Origin: Thoreauomyces humboldtii
Lineage: Eukaryota; Chytridiomycota; Chytridiomycetes; Spizellomycetales; Powellomycetaceae
Direction of reading: 5' to 3'
Assembly: GCA_027596035.1 (NCBI GenBank)
Contig: JADGJA010000272.1
Span: forward strand, 1-26,544
DNA length: 26,544 nucleotides
Shown: positions 1-10,173 of the stretch, piece by piece
How positions within the stretch are numbered: the stretch's first letter is position 1
Layout: each line of letters begins with the position of its first letter
The notes under the pieces: model-generated
Database searches by the model: none
The model's input: the letters and a program-made list of their open reading frames with translations, nothing else
What the model was told of the DNA's origin: nothing
Made by a program: the position numbers and the translations under genes

Positions 1-889
1 GTCCTTAGTATAGGCGGAACCAGAAACATGCAGTAAAGCTTTGATCGAGAAAGTTGTTTGCTTGTGCGCCTTCCAAACCTGTAGGAGGCTACACCTCAAA
101 TAGCCTCAGCTCCGTTGCTATAAGGGTACCCTTCAAACCCACTCAGAGTATAGCAAGGTCTTTCATACCCCTCAAACCCTCGCCAGGGACAGGTGAAAGA
201 TGTTCAAAGATCCTTCCGGCATCCGGTTGATCCCTTCGAACGCCCTCCGCGGAGCCACCGGAGCCAAAGCGACATCAAATCAAGGTTTTGGCTTTAATCT
301 GCCGGCGGCGCCTTCCCTACATTCTGGTGTGACAGACACTCTGACGTAGTTGTCACCGTCTGGACACGCTCCACCAGGGGTCCCCATCGCGATTTCCACG
401 TTCCCGGCGGCCACATCGCTCGATCCAGACACGTCGATGTCACCGACTGCCCGGTATAGAATCTCGGTAGCGTTGGAAATGGGGTCTCGCCCCACGCTCT
501 CTGGACTTGGATGGAGTCGTTTCTTCTTTCCTGGTCTCCCTCCCCACACTACGTGTTGACGTATTGCATGGCAGGGCTTGCTGGGAGGCATGTTACGGAT
601 TACATGGATGAGGTCAGGCATGGAGGGAGACCACGGGCCTCCATGCTGCTTTCAAGGAAACCCTCACTCCTCACCACAACCATATTCCACCCCCTCGCCT
701 CCGTCTTCACCCATACAAGCCTCGCCGAACCTGTTACATCATAGTTCCATCCTGCTACCCAGGAACGTTTAATATTCCAACGTCACGAATCGACTCTCAA
801 TCAATCTGCACCCTGTACACTGCGGCTTCAGCAAAACCATAGACCTATAGCGATACTCTCGGATATCAAACATAGCTTGTCCTCCCTGT
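1..889. other. Left-edge stretch with no gene I can support
   Basis: I see no convincing coding signal in the first 889 bases. Reading frames of 60-113 codons exist on both strands around 280-770, but they overlap one another, lack family motifs and have no consistent splice signals. The stretch just before 890 is presumably the promoter and 5' leader of the following gene. Short CTCAAA/CTTCAAACC-like motifs recur between about 60 and 180 without forming a clear repeat array. Confidence 0.4.
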
Positions 890-2195
890 ATGGCCCCGTC
901 GGACTTTTCCTCGTACACTGCCCAAGAAGCCGACGCTGGCGAAGCCGTTGGCGAAGCGGGTAACACCAATCCTATCAACAACCAAAACAGATTCACGAAG
1001 TCAGGCAACGGATACCACCACGAAACCGCTTCTTCCTTGCGAGACGTCGGCTCATCTAGCACGATCGAGCAGGGACAACCGAATCAGGGGCAGGGTCATT
1101 CGGTTGGCTACACGTATCGACCTCAGCATCCCCATCAACAACGACATGCTTCAGATCCAGCGCCCGGTCAGGGTTGGGACGGGCGAGATTGGGGCAATCA
1201 GAGGCCGCATCAACCATCACCGCACTTCTACAACGACCACCAGGCTAATCACGATCCTGGTCAGACGGGGACCGATGGTTATTGGACCCCCCCGTATCAT
1301 CAACATCACTACTCTGGACCACACACGCAATCTGCGTCTGTCGGGGCAGGTCAGGATGGACCGCCGCGATCGGCTTCCTCTGATAACGCCGTTGGGAGAA
1401 GTCTTCACAACTCGAGCACGAAGGACAACAATCACTCGAATGCTTCATCCGACCCTATCGATCCACACCGTGCCGACACCGCGCATGTCCCCGCGGTCTC
1501 GGGCCCGACTGTCCCTCACCAGGCCGGACAGGCCGGAGGTCACACCCATCCTCTCCTTTCCACAGTCCTTACCCTCCTCGACGCCGAACAGTCCCGACAG
1601 CACTCGACGCACATCCAGCGCATCGACCACATGCACGCGATGGGTCTGCCCACCGCACCCGCGACGCCCACCTCCACTCAGGACCTGACGGAATGGCGAC
1701 TCCTCGCCCTTCGCGACCACGCCGTGTCTCTCCACGTCGGGACGGCGCGGGTGCGACGGATGGCTGGCGCACGGGAGGAGATCATGCGCGACCGGGTTCG
1801 AAGACAACATAGCCGCGGCGGCATAGAGGTCGTGCGGACGGGACATCAGCCCGGTCCGACGTCCGGGGGCAAGCATGGTCGGGTCATGATGCAGCGAGGA
1901 GGGGGCAGGCCTCCCCGACCAGAGAGCTCGGACTCGGAGAGAAGCGTCAGCGGCGCCAGGAGAGGCAGCGGTAGCGGTGCAGTCCCGGGGAGGCGAGACG
2001 GAAGCGACGGGAGCCGGGAGAGGGGCAGGCGGAGCGGACGGGACAAAGACAGAAGCGTCGAGCGGGACGGGAGTTGGGGCGGTGGAAGCGGGAATGGTGG
2101 GTGACGCAGGAAGCGCTCCATCTCCCGACCCGGTTGGACTCTTGATCGTTCTCCTTGTCGGACTTCTCTTCGCTGCTTGGTTGCTCATACAATAG
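890..2195 (+). CDS. Low-complexity protein, probable C-terminal tail anchor
   Basis: I do not recognise this protein. An ATG at 890 opens a frame running without interruption to a stop at 2104 (404 aa). It is rich in His, Gln, Gly, Ser and Pro, with Arg/Ser/Gly-rich repeats at the end, so it is probably largely disordered. A likely helical part lies near residues 220-300 (HPLLSTVLTLLDAEQ onward). The +1 frame after about 1909 stays open to a TAG at 2195 and ends in a strongly hydrophobic stretch of about 19 residues (GLLIVLLVGLLFAAW), two residues before the stop. Removing a 55-nt intron at 1854-1908 (GTCCGA...GGCAG, phase 1) joins the two frames and gives about 416 aa. That would be a tail-anchored membrane protein with a cytosolic disordered body. 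The favoured model is inference; the unspliced 890-2104 frame is the alternative. Confidence 0.5.
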
Positions 2196-2348
2196 ACCGC
2201 GCATAACAGCGGGCTTGAGACTCTCCATCACGAGCGGTGACTGCTGGCGTGGGTGGTGACTCACTGATGAACAAATTTCGACAGCCCGATCCGCAGAAGG
2301 CCAGGAGCTTGCCCCTGGCCAAAGTTGGCTTTCCCGCTTAGCAGCAAA

Positions 2349-4048
2349 ATGAACGAAGTTCAGAGCACAGGCCTCGAAGGCATTCTATCTCCGGATTCGT
2401 GGAAATACAAGGGCGAGGGAAACGCCAACATTGTACTGTCCTATGTTGGAAGCTTTGATATCCTTGTGCGTACGCATGTGTGCACCCATTACCGTTCGGG
2501 ACAACCTGGAACCGGAGTGCGAAAGCTGATTGCAAGTCCATCAGAGCAGGCGGGGAAAGTGCTGCGAGTGCGCAAAGCAGTCCTTCGGGACAAGATCGAG
2601 GGTAGGAAGACGTTGGACGAGGGGTTCTCCCTGGAGTACGAACGATGCTTCCAACAGAGTATAATCGCATCTTTGGTCGGGCGGGAGTATGTCGGTGCGA
2701 TGGTAAACTATTAGTCGATGGGAAGTGGCGTACCCGGTATTTCAGGTACTTAGCTTCTCTCGGCGCTTAGAGGCTTGTTCTAGCCACCCGCGCGTTCCTG
2801 GAAGCTCTCTCACGAAACATCGCCAACGACCGGCCGGGAGGACGGTTGGTGAAAGACATTGATCCAAATCAGGAGCATGTAGCTCTCATCGATGATCTTA
2901 CCTTCATCTCAAATGCCAAAACGAATCCTTCCACTATCGCCGTGGAGTTGAAGGTAGCAGTATTCGTCTGGCATCTTATGCGACATGACAGAAGGCCTGG
3001 AAAATTCACACGTGAGCACACGTACAGCCAAAATGGGGATTCCTTCCCGTCTCTCCAACCGTGAATCCCATCAAACGACAAACTTGCCGGTACTGCATGC
3101 ATCAACATCTCAAAGCACGAGAGGATCCGCAGCACGCCGTTACAAAGTTCTGTCCTCTGGATCTGTATTCGAAAGAGCCCAGTCGAGTGCGTCAGGCCCT
3201 GGATGATCTTGCCGAAAATCCTCAGAACAATATGAAACTGTTTGTGGATGGGCAGCTGGTTGGGCTAGATGCGGTAAGGGTTCGTGTCAAGTTACACTGA
3301 ACTCGCGAGCTGACTAGTCATGCATTGAAGGCCACTGTATCGCTTGCATCCTTCTTCGGTGTTGTTGAGGAAAGCAGTGTTGATACCCTTTCGGAAAACC
3401 TGGCCACGATCATCATACGGGATCGTCTCCTGTCGCAGCTGCAACGACATCAGAAAGGACTGGATGCTTTCGACATTGAGGTCATCGCACCTTGGTATGC
3501 AGATCTGCCCGCCGTCCTTCGCAATTCACCAACGTCCGAGGAATGGATGATCGTGCTAGAACGATACAAGGCCCGGATTCCAGATGGTACTGGTAAGATG
3601 TGGGATTTTTTGCTTGGATCACACTGCAGGAGCGCTGGACCCACTGACTTTCAACCGCTATTAGATCTACTATCTCTACAGCCACCTCATCTGACAGCCA
3701 TGGATGAGATTTTGCAAGCCGTGCGTCAGTATACACTCGCCGCTACGCTTAAAGATTGCTCTGTTATGATCACTTTATGGCGGCCGAGACCTGAAGACAA
3801 TGACCAGGCGTCAATTCCTCCAAACGAGGGAGCTTTTTGGTTGGAAAGATCAGAGTTCAGATACAGGGTGAGCGTGCTCGACATTGACCCGAAACGTATG
3901 GACAAAATTCCTGCGTATCTCGACCTGGACCGACTTATCGTCAGGTGAGAATCGCGCGCGTTAGCGTATTATGCCGGCCTGCCCCAGCTGACAATACCGT
4001 GCCAGTAATTATCTCGAAAGTAGTGGGTCAAAATTTTGCTCACCGTAA
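2349..4048 (+). CDS. IPK1: Inositol-pentakisphosphate 2-kinase
   Basis: This enzyme phosphorylates the 2-position of inositol pentakisphosphate to make phytate (InsP6), which supports mRNA export and other nuclear roles in fungi. Proposed exons are 2349-2469, 2545-2702, 2771-2953, 3028-3273, 3331-3944 and 4006-4048, encoding about 454 aa. Family motifs appear in order. They are WKYKGEGNANIVLSYVG at the N-terminal ATP site, GKVLRVRK, VELK joined across an intron to PKWGFLP, CRYCMHQHLK, FCPLDLYS, then LKDCSVMITL and SVLDIDPK near the end. The start is the ATG at 2349; an in-frame TTG upstream is not needed. The first intron (2470-2544, 75 nt) is a multiple of three without a stop, so its removal is inferred from family spacing. 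The final short exon is the least certain. Its 3' end converges with the Usp-family gene on the other strand. Confidence 0.9.
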
Positions 4049-4317
4049 TTATACCAATTTCATCGGGGCAATGATGTCGAAGCTAAGGGTCCTAGTGCCT
4101 GAGAAGATGATGCAAAGGGCAAAACGGGGGAAGATGATCCCCGTCTCGGCGGCAAGAGCCCAGGTTCAACGATCTACACGAAATACAGGGTTGGAGTGCG
4201 AAAAAGGAGGTTCGGAACGTTAGGGGAGTGTGAGGTATGCAAAAGTTAAATGACAACATGGTCTGTACAGGGTGGAAGCCGCTTGCTATCAAGGAGAATC
4301 GCAAAGCGAGGTACTTC

Positions 4318-5184
4318 TCAGGCACCGTGCTCAGACGAGTCTTTTACGATTGTGACGGGGCAACGGAGATGATGAAGACAGTAGTCGCTCACGGATCCTA
4401 GAGCCCATCTTGAAAAGCCCACAGATGTATGAGCCTCAATTCCACCAGGAGTCGTCAGATGCGATCCTCTATACCTTTGCAGGGTTCCAAGGTTGCGTGT
4501 TCCGACAATGAATAGGTCCGGATCCGGGTAGCTCTCGTTGACGTACTGCGGAAGATGTCGTGAGTTTGGTGTCGTGCCGTCACGATAGACGCGCTGGGAT
4601 CACACAATACCTCTTCAATCAGCGGTCCCGTCTCGCCTTCGCCCTCTACCGAGATGAACTCATAGACGACCTGCACAATGGTTGAGAAGGCTGTTCTTCA
4701 CCATCTTGAAGCAAGCGAGCGACGCCCTCTCCTCACCTTGCCTGCGTGCTTAGCCAGGTACGCCTTGCACTCGGCCACATCTTTCTCAGAGTTCTCCTGA
4801 ATCTCCATGTTGTAGGCCCGCTCCAAATGATCACTACACAGACCGCATATGTAAGCAGGGCAAAACTTCGAACAGCAGATACACCCGGTCTCACCCACAT
4901 GTAAGGCAGCGACTGCTTCGGGTTCAATGCGCAGAAGTGGACCACTTCCAAGACGTACGACTCGGCAGGGAGTCTTGCGCACAAGCTAAGCGTGTAGGCG
5001 AGAGCATGGTAAGCTGATGGAGTGTTGTTTGCGGCAACAATGATCTTGAGGCTGAATTCCAGAGAAACGGCGCAGGAGGTCCGTCAGCACACGCGACATT
5101 ACAACAAGGATCCGGCCGGAAGTCGGCCTGTACTCACGGTGTTGCAATGGAAGTAGGCTTGAGGCTCATGGCTGTTGCCGACAT
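4318..5184 (-). CDS. Universal stress protein (UspA) family protein
   Basis: Five exons on the minus strand rebuild a protein of about 194 aa: 5184-5138, 5051-4899, 4833-4737, 4670-4611 and 4545-4318. Introns of 86, 65, 66 and 65 nt have GT-AG ends, and every phase agrees. The N-terminus runs through LKIIVAANNTPSAYHALAY, the usual first strand and helix of a Usp domain, then SYVLEVVHF. The C-terminus shows DLFIVGTRNLG and LGSVSDYCLHHLRCPVTIVK, which match the Usp nucleotide-binding loop and final strand. The glycine loop is split by about 25 residues rich in Gly/Thr/His, unlike the compact G-2x-G-9x-G of bacterial ATP-binding Usps. Nucleotide binding is therefore plausible but unproven. Function in fungi is poorly defined. 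The gene converges on IPK1. Confidence 0.8.
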
Positions 5185-5373
5185 GGCAGTATAGCGAAGC
5201 TCTGCCTGTTTGTGGGGGTCCGTCCAGTGGAACGACAGAAAGCACGGGAGCAAACAAAACCATCGAAAACGTAGTAGAAATGACATGGAGGGTGTGGGTC
5301 GTGTGAGTCATAACCAGTTTTCATCGCGTCGCGTGGACACGAACTGTACACGCTGGCGCCGCCGAAGCACAAC

Positions 5374-5994
5374 ATGTCGTCGCAACAGCCACCTCGTCAG
5401 GACAGGTCCCCTTTAAGCTCCCGCCATATCCAGCTCAAGGAGAGGCTGTATAGTATGTCTCAGAAGGGGAGATACAGGCTTGGCCGAGTATTGCTCCTCA
5501 GCAAGATGCACTCGACTTGGCCTCATATCAACTACAGGTCCAGAGTAACTGCATATCATATTGTACTGTGATGCCAATAGCGATTGTCTGATGAAAAGAG
5601 GTCTGAGGAGCTCTCGTTATTCGACCTTCGGAACGAATCCATGGCATCCGTGCCAAGAGCACTGGAGCTGGCAGCGGTCCTTTTTAAAACAGCGTCGAAC
5701 TCGAGCTTCCCGTGTGGTTTCTCATGGATTTTCCGCATGCAGTACTCAGCGTTGATTGTACGAATACACTCATTCAAGAGTATCGGCCCGTTCTTCAAGA
5801 GCATTTTTCAAATAGCCTTGGAACAGGAGGCAGCCTCGGATAATTCCAGTGACGATGAAGATGAAGAAAGCGACAGCGAAGATGAGAGCGACGAAAGCCC
5901 AGATGAAGACCAGCCTGAGGACCCTGAGGACCTTCAGGACAACAAGAGAGGCCTGACAGCCGATATCTTATTATACCGAGTAGCAATACCATAG
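5374..5994 (+). CDS. Unresolved possible gene with acidic C-terminus
   Basis: I do not recognise a product. The clearest part is an open stretch from about 5582 to a TAG at 5994 that ends in a long Asp/Glu/Ser-rich segment (about 5823-5940). Upstream, CAAGATGCACTCGACTTGGC (from 5502) reads QDALDLASYQLQ and can be spliced in phase to the downstream frame, with donor GTCCAG at 5539 and an AG near 5580 or 5608. ATG 5374 is a possible start, with donor GTCCCC at 5406 and acceptor near 5488. Other joins are equally possible, and some implied introns (about 43-48 nt) are shorter than elsewhere in the window. The minus strand also holds a plausible coding block (5804-5556) and a hydrophobic frame opposite the acidic tract. 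Strand and structure stay uncertain. Confidence 0.3.
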
Positions 5995-6142
5995 CTCGCA
6001 TCTACAACATCCGGACCTTGAGTGCTACGCCCACGACTATCCGACGGTAAGGTGCTCTTGTGGATTGCTTTCTGTGTCTGGAAGGCTGTGCAGGTCCATG
6101 TACAGTGCATGTCCGGCTGTCCAAAAAAAGAAACGCGCCCGA

Positions 6143-6220
6143 CCTCTCGCATTTCTTTCCTCTCGCACCTCTCACCTCCACCTCTTCTCCTACTCGTCCT
6201 TTCCCCCCTGTGTCTCTTCG
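6143..6220 (+). promoter_or_regulatory. Pyrimidine-rich tract upstream of IPI1
   Basis: A C/T-dominated stretch lies about 70-150 bp before the IPI1 ATG at 6290. Such CT-rich blocks are common near transcription starts in fungal promoters. The assignment rests on composition and position only. Confidence 0.4.
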
Positions 6221-6289
6221 TCTTTGGCAAACGCGGCATTCGGCCGTCCTTTCTTACAGGATACCCTACCAGCGAATATCTTGGTCAAC

Positions 6290-9200
6290 ATGCCCAAGGC
6301 AACGAGAAGGAAGAAGCTGAAGGCTGCAGACTTTCAGGTATGCACGATCAGAACCAGCAACCGCTCTCTGCAGGCCTAGCAACGGGCTCGACCTGACCCT
6401 CGGGTGTCTATGACTTCCAGAAAAAAAAACTCAAGGTCGGAAAGAAGATTGCGCCAGCTGCAAACGATACCGATGCCTCCTTCAAATCGCAAGGTTGGTG
6501 AACCTAGGCTTGGAGTGTGAACTTGATCCGTTTTTACTTGGGGCTACAGGACTAAACTGGACCTGCAGCTATCGTGGTCCCTACCCAGAAGATGGGCGAA
6601 GCAAAACCAGCTTCAGAACTGGTCAACAGTCGAAACCAGAGTCTCAGGGATCTGATCATTCAACTCCGGCATTACAGTGCTCAGTCGCGAAAAGGTTGGC
6701 CAAACAGAAAGAGAAAGCAATCGATGCTTGAGTGCCAATGTGTCTCATATTTCCGACGCCGAACCGCACAGACGCTCTTTCTGGCATGCGCGATCTGCAA
6801 AATCATCAGCCCGATGCCTTCAGGATGCAGTTGAGCCTCGTGTTCGAGGCATCCGCTCCGGTAATGGTCGACGAGGAGATGTCCGTCCGCAAATCCCTCG
6901 TAGCGCTGTACCAGGATTTCGTGCCTACCGTAACGAAGGTAGTTTCGAAAAAAATATCTTCCGAGGTAGCTGAGCTCTTCTGACGACCGATATGGAAATC
7001 TTAGGAGCATGTGCGTCCCTTCATGGCCCTCATCATGGCATACACGTGCGCGGCGATGACACACATCTCGGAACACATTCGCTTGGACGGTCTGAAGTTC
7101 TTGACCATTTGGCAGGACCACTATCCCAACCTTGTAGCACTTCACGCCCAGAAAGTAAGATCTTTCTGAGAGGCTCCCGGCAGAGTTCGGATGCACCTGA
7201 CCATCAAGTTTAAGGTGATCCCGAACTACTTGTCAATGCTTGCGACAAACGGGAAATCTCAAAGCTTGTCCGGCTCAGGTATGTCCACCTTTCCGAGCCT
7301 TGTTACTTCCTTGGCTCTGCAGGGCTGATTGTCATTCAGGAACGGGGTCTTCTCTATTGGTCAACCCTCGTAGTCAACTCGGGAGCGCAAAAGCACGTGT
7401 AGAGGTTCTGGAAAGCCTGTTCGGTTTTCTCAAATTGATCCTCGTCAAGGGGGGGAACAAGTATGTTTCCCGGAACGTCTCCGCTTGGTCTGGTGGGAGC
7501 TAATAACGATGGTGGGTAGATGGTGGTTCTTTCCAACAAAGGCGGTACAGGACGGTATCACGACATCCGATTCGCCAAGCCTTCTGTCCCGTTGGACCTT
7601 GTGTCGGGAGTCTGGGGTTGTGCCAAATGGTTATTCGCAGTTACTCAAAGGCACGGCGGGTAATCATTTCTACCACGGCGGTTTCGAGCTGTTTGGAGCA
7701 ACTGCCACAGTGGGTGCGCATTCGGGTCGATCAGGAGCATCGATGATCGCATCTGACACAAAGGTCGAAGCAACGATCCGCAATACCTATGAGCTCAACG
7801 ATTGCGATGAGTTGAAGGCGTTCATCGACGTCCTTATGCCCACTTTGGTCGACCTCTGGCTCGAATCACAACCTAGCGCTTTTACTCCGGGTTCCATCGC
7901 GCTGACACCGGCGCTGGCGGTCATGCATACGATCTTGAAAATGGTGAATTTGCTCTGGAGGAGCATTCTGGTTAAGTTCAAGGTACAGCATGAGACAAGT
8001 CGGACAGACGGCTTTTTCGGACGCTTACATCTTTGCTTTCTTCGCTCTAGGACCGGGTTCCTCGCTCTTGGGTCGCTGGCTGGTTGAAAGTCATCACTAA
8101 ACATTTCATGATACACTTTCCATTTGGCACCGGGAACTTCTCGGTTCGCGACAGACAGGTAAAGCGTGCTTACGCAGGAGTCCACTCTGAGTTTCGCTAA
8201 GTCAGGCATGCAATAGGTGGACGTAACACTTCAAGACATGAACATACTGTTCTGCGAGCTCCTGTCCCACGTGATTCTAAGCGGGACGGACGCAGGAGAG
8301 GAAGCTTCATCCGAGTGGCGCGACACCATGCTCGACTACATGCTGGACATGTTCGACGGAGAGCGGGAAAGCCGCAAAAAGGACGACAGCACTGTGATGG
8401 TTTTCAGTACTCAGCAGCTCGAAGCAACGTTTCCAGTCGTCTGGTCTCTTCTGAACACTCTAGACGACGAGATCAGCGCAAAGTTCTTGAAGGCAGTCTG
8501 CGATAAGAGCAACACGCTTTGGGGCACACCGTCCGCAATCGTCAGCTTCGAGTTCCTGAGTCGGTTACTCAAAACGCAGAATAATCCAGGCGATCGCAGC
8601 AGCTTGCTGGTCACCGACGTGATGCGAGATTGGCTTCTGCTGCTACCTAAGCGTCTCTGGCAGCTTAAAGCGACCAATCCGGTATTCAGCCAGAGCATTC
8701 TCGAAGTCATGATCTACACCTTGAAGAACAACCCAGGTGGTTTCGCACAAGATAACGCAGTTGCCGCTGGCTTTGAAGCTGCTATCATACCTTTCTTCCA
8801 CGTCGAGACCGCCAAGGGTGCTATATTTGGCCCTTTCGTCATGCTCCCGGAGCCCGTACAAATCTGCGCTGTTACATTCTTGTACTATTTACCGAGCTGG
8901 CCAGAGAAGCTGGTGCGGGGATACGCTGAATGCCTGACGAACCCCATTGTACCTTCATCGGTGGTCAGTCATGCCATCGAAACCCTGGATCACCGGCAAC
9001 ATCGCTCCGCCATGCCTCTACCATTTGCAATTTTCGGGAGCCTGCTCTTGACCGTCGGTGTGGTTGGCTGGACCAGTAGTGACAAGCAAGCTCTTGCGAA
9101 CAGCCTCACAGATGATGCTGGCATGCCTGGCACCGCTATTGGCACGGAGGAGATACTCGCTTTCAGAGGGAGGAACGTCATCTTGCGCGGAGCTGCAGCA

Positions 9201-10022
9201 TACTGGGATAGAAGACACGTCATCGTTGAGGTAAACTCCCGTATTCAAAGCGGAAAAGCAGGGCCCACAATTGACGGTTTCTGTTTTTCGCGTAGGCTGC
9301 GCAGTCTACATTGGCGCACCGACCTGAAATTGCGAGTCTGATTCTGCCAAGTCTTGAACCCTCGCTGACATCGATTGGCCTGCCTTTGGACGGGTTCTAT
9401 GGTATTGCTCAGGCCATCTTGACTATGACAAACACAGAGTCATTGCCATTACCAACGTCGCTATTGGAGACACTTGCCGTCTCCTTGGTGGCTTGTGTGC
9501 GATGTTCTTATGCTTGCGCGGCCGGAACGGAGGTAAGACCCGTCCCGTCACTCCCAACTTTGTTGCACACCTCTCACACTATTCGACGTTTTCCCAGTTC
9601 CGGAAAGCTTCCGAGCACTCCCTGCAGGCGTCTCTTTCCCTCCTATCACGCTTTCAGGCGATCAGGCACGGTGCTCTAAAGGACGTCGAACGCAGCATCG
9701 CCGCTGCCAATAAACCGTTGGCTCACCCATGTGGCAAAGCGGACCTGGACGTACTATCCACTCTCAAAATCGCCACCCGACTGATGCTAGGCACGGAGGC
9801 CCTACGAGATTTGGTTACGCAAGATCCGTGTTGCATGCAGATCCTTGCGCGGATAGCGCCATTAGCGGAGGTACTACTAATTGTATTCAACAGCGGCATC
9901 ACCTTCGATTTACTGATGTCTCATTTTACCAGACATATCTGGCGGACCCGGCAAACACTGTTTTCGGAACGCAGTCCTTGAAGGAGGAGACGGCTATGCT
10001 AAAGAGATTTCTTCTTGGTTAG
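6290..10022 (+). CDS. IPI1: Pre-rRNA processing protein IPI1/TEX10 (Rix1 complex)
   Basis: Ipi1 acts in the Rix1 complex (with Rix1 and Ipi3) in ITS2 processing and late nuclear maturation of the 60S subunit. Thirteen exons: 6290-6337, 6421-6493, 6569-6694, 6772-6938, 7005-7154, 7215-7278, 7340-7460, 7520-7982, 8051-8158, 8217-9230, 9296-9532, 9598-9870 and 9933-10022. They encode about 977 aa, with introns mostly 58-83 nt and all phases consistent. The N-terminus is diagnostic: MPKATRRKKLKAADFQ, then KKKLKVGKK, DTDASFKSQAIVVP and RDLIIQLRHYSAQSRKDALSGMRDL, the Ipi1 N-terminal domain. HEAT-like helical sequence follows to the end. The length is near animal TEX10 and about three times that of budding-yeast Ipi1. 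Exon 2 begins with nine adenines. The N-terminal third is certain; the C-terminal two-thirds is assigned by continuity of splicing. Confidence 0.92.
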
Positions 10023-10173
10023 ATAGAGCAGGTAGTCGATGGTTCGGTGGTCCGCCTCACTCCCACTCGACTCCATATTATAGAGATCCACTGTACATAG
10101 CATTTGGCAAGAGTATTTATTCACAATTTACAAGATATTCGCAAAAGTTCTTCTCAATCCGCACATTGAGGTA
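10023..10173. other. Convergent 3' region between IPI1 and the cysteine-rich gene
   Basis: These 151 bases separate two stop codons on opposite strands and should hold both 3' untranslated ends. A/T-rich sequence around 10100-10140 could serve polyadenylation. No gene is visible. Confidence 0.4.

Noticed and set aside
948..1688. Plus-strand frame of 246 codons overlapping the first gene
   Set aside because: It is Arg/Thr/Ile-rich and lies within the 890 gene in another phase. No independent start context or motif supports it.
1445..2188. Minus-strand frame of 247 codons opposite the low-complexity gene
   Set aside because: It mirrors the biased codons of the plus-strand gene, is itself low complexity (Pro/Ala/Arg/Ser) and has no motif. 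It is most likely an antisense shadow.
3945..4223. Open frame directly after IPK1 exon 5
   Set aside because: It begins at the splice donor (GTGAGA). Using it as coding would need a 20-nt intron or loss of the IPK1 end. Splicing to 4006 gives the expected short C-terminus.
5099..5311. Minus-strand frame that seemed to be a first exon of the Usp gene
   Set aside because: Its phase does not fit the next exon. The ATG at 5184 in another frame joins exon 2 in phase and gives a natural Usp N-terminus.
5773..5967. Hydrophobic minus-strand frame taken as a membrane protein
   Set aside because: It has no in-frame start, is bounded by close stops and cannot be spliced in phase to the adjacent minus frame without a 32-nt intron. 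It is probably a mirror of the acidic plus-strand tract, and is kept only as an alternative.
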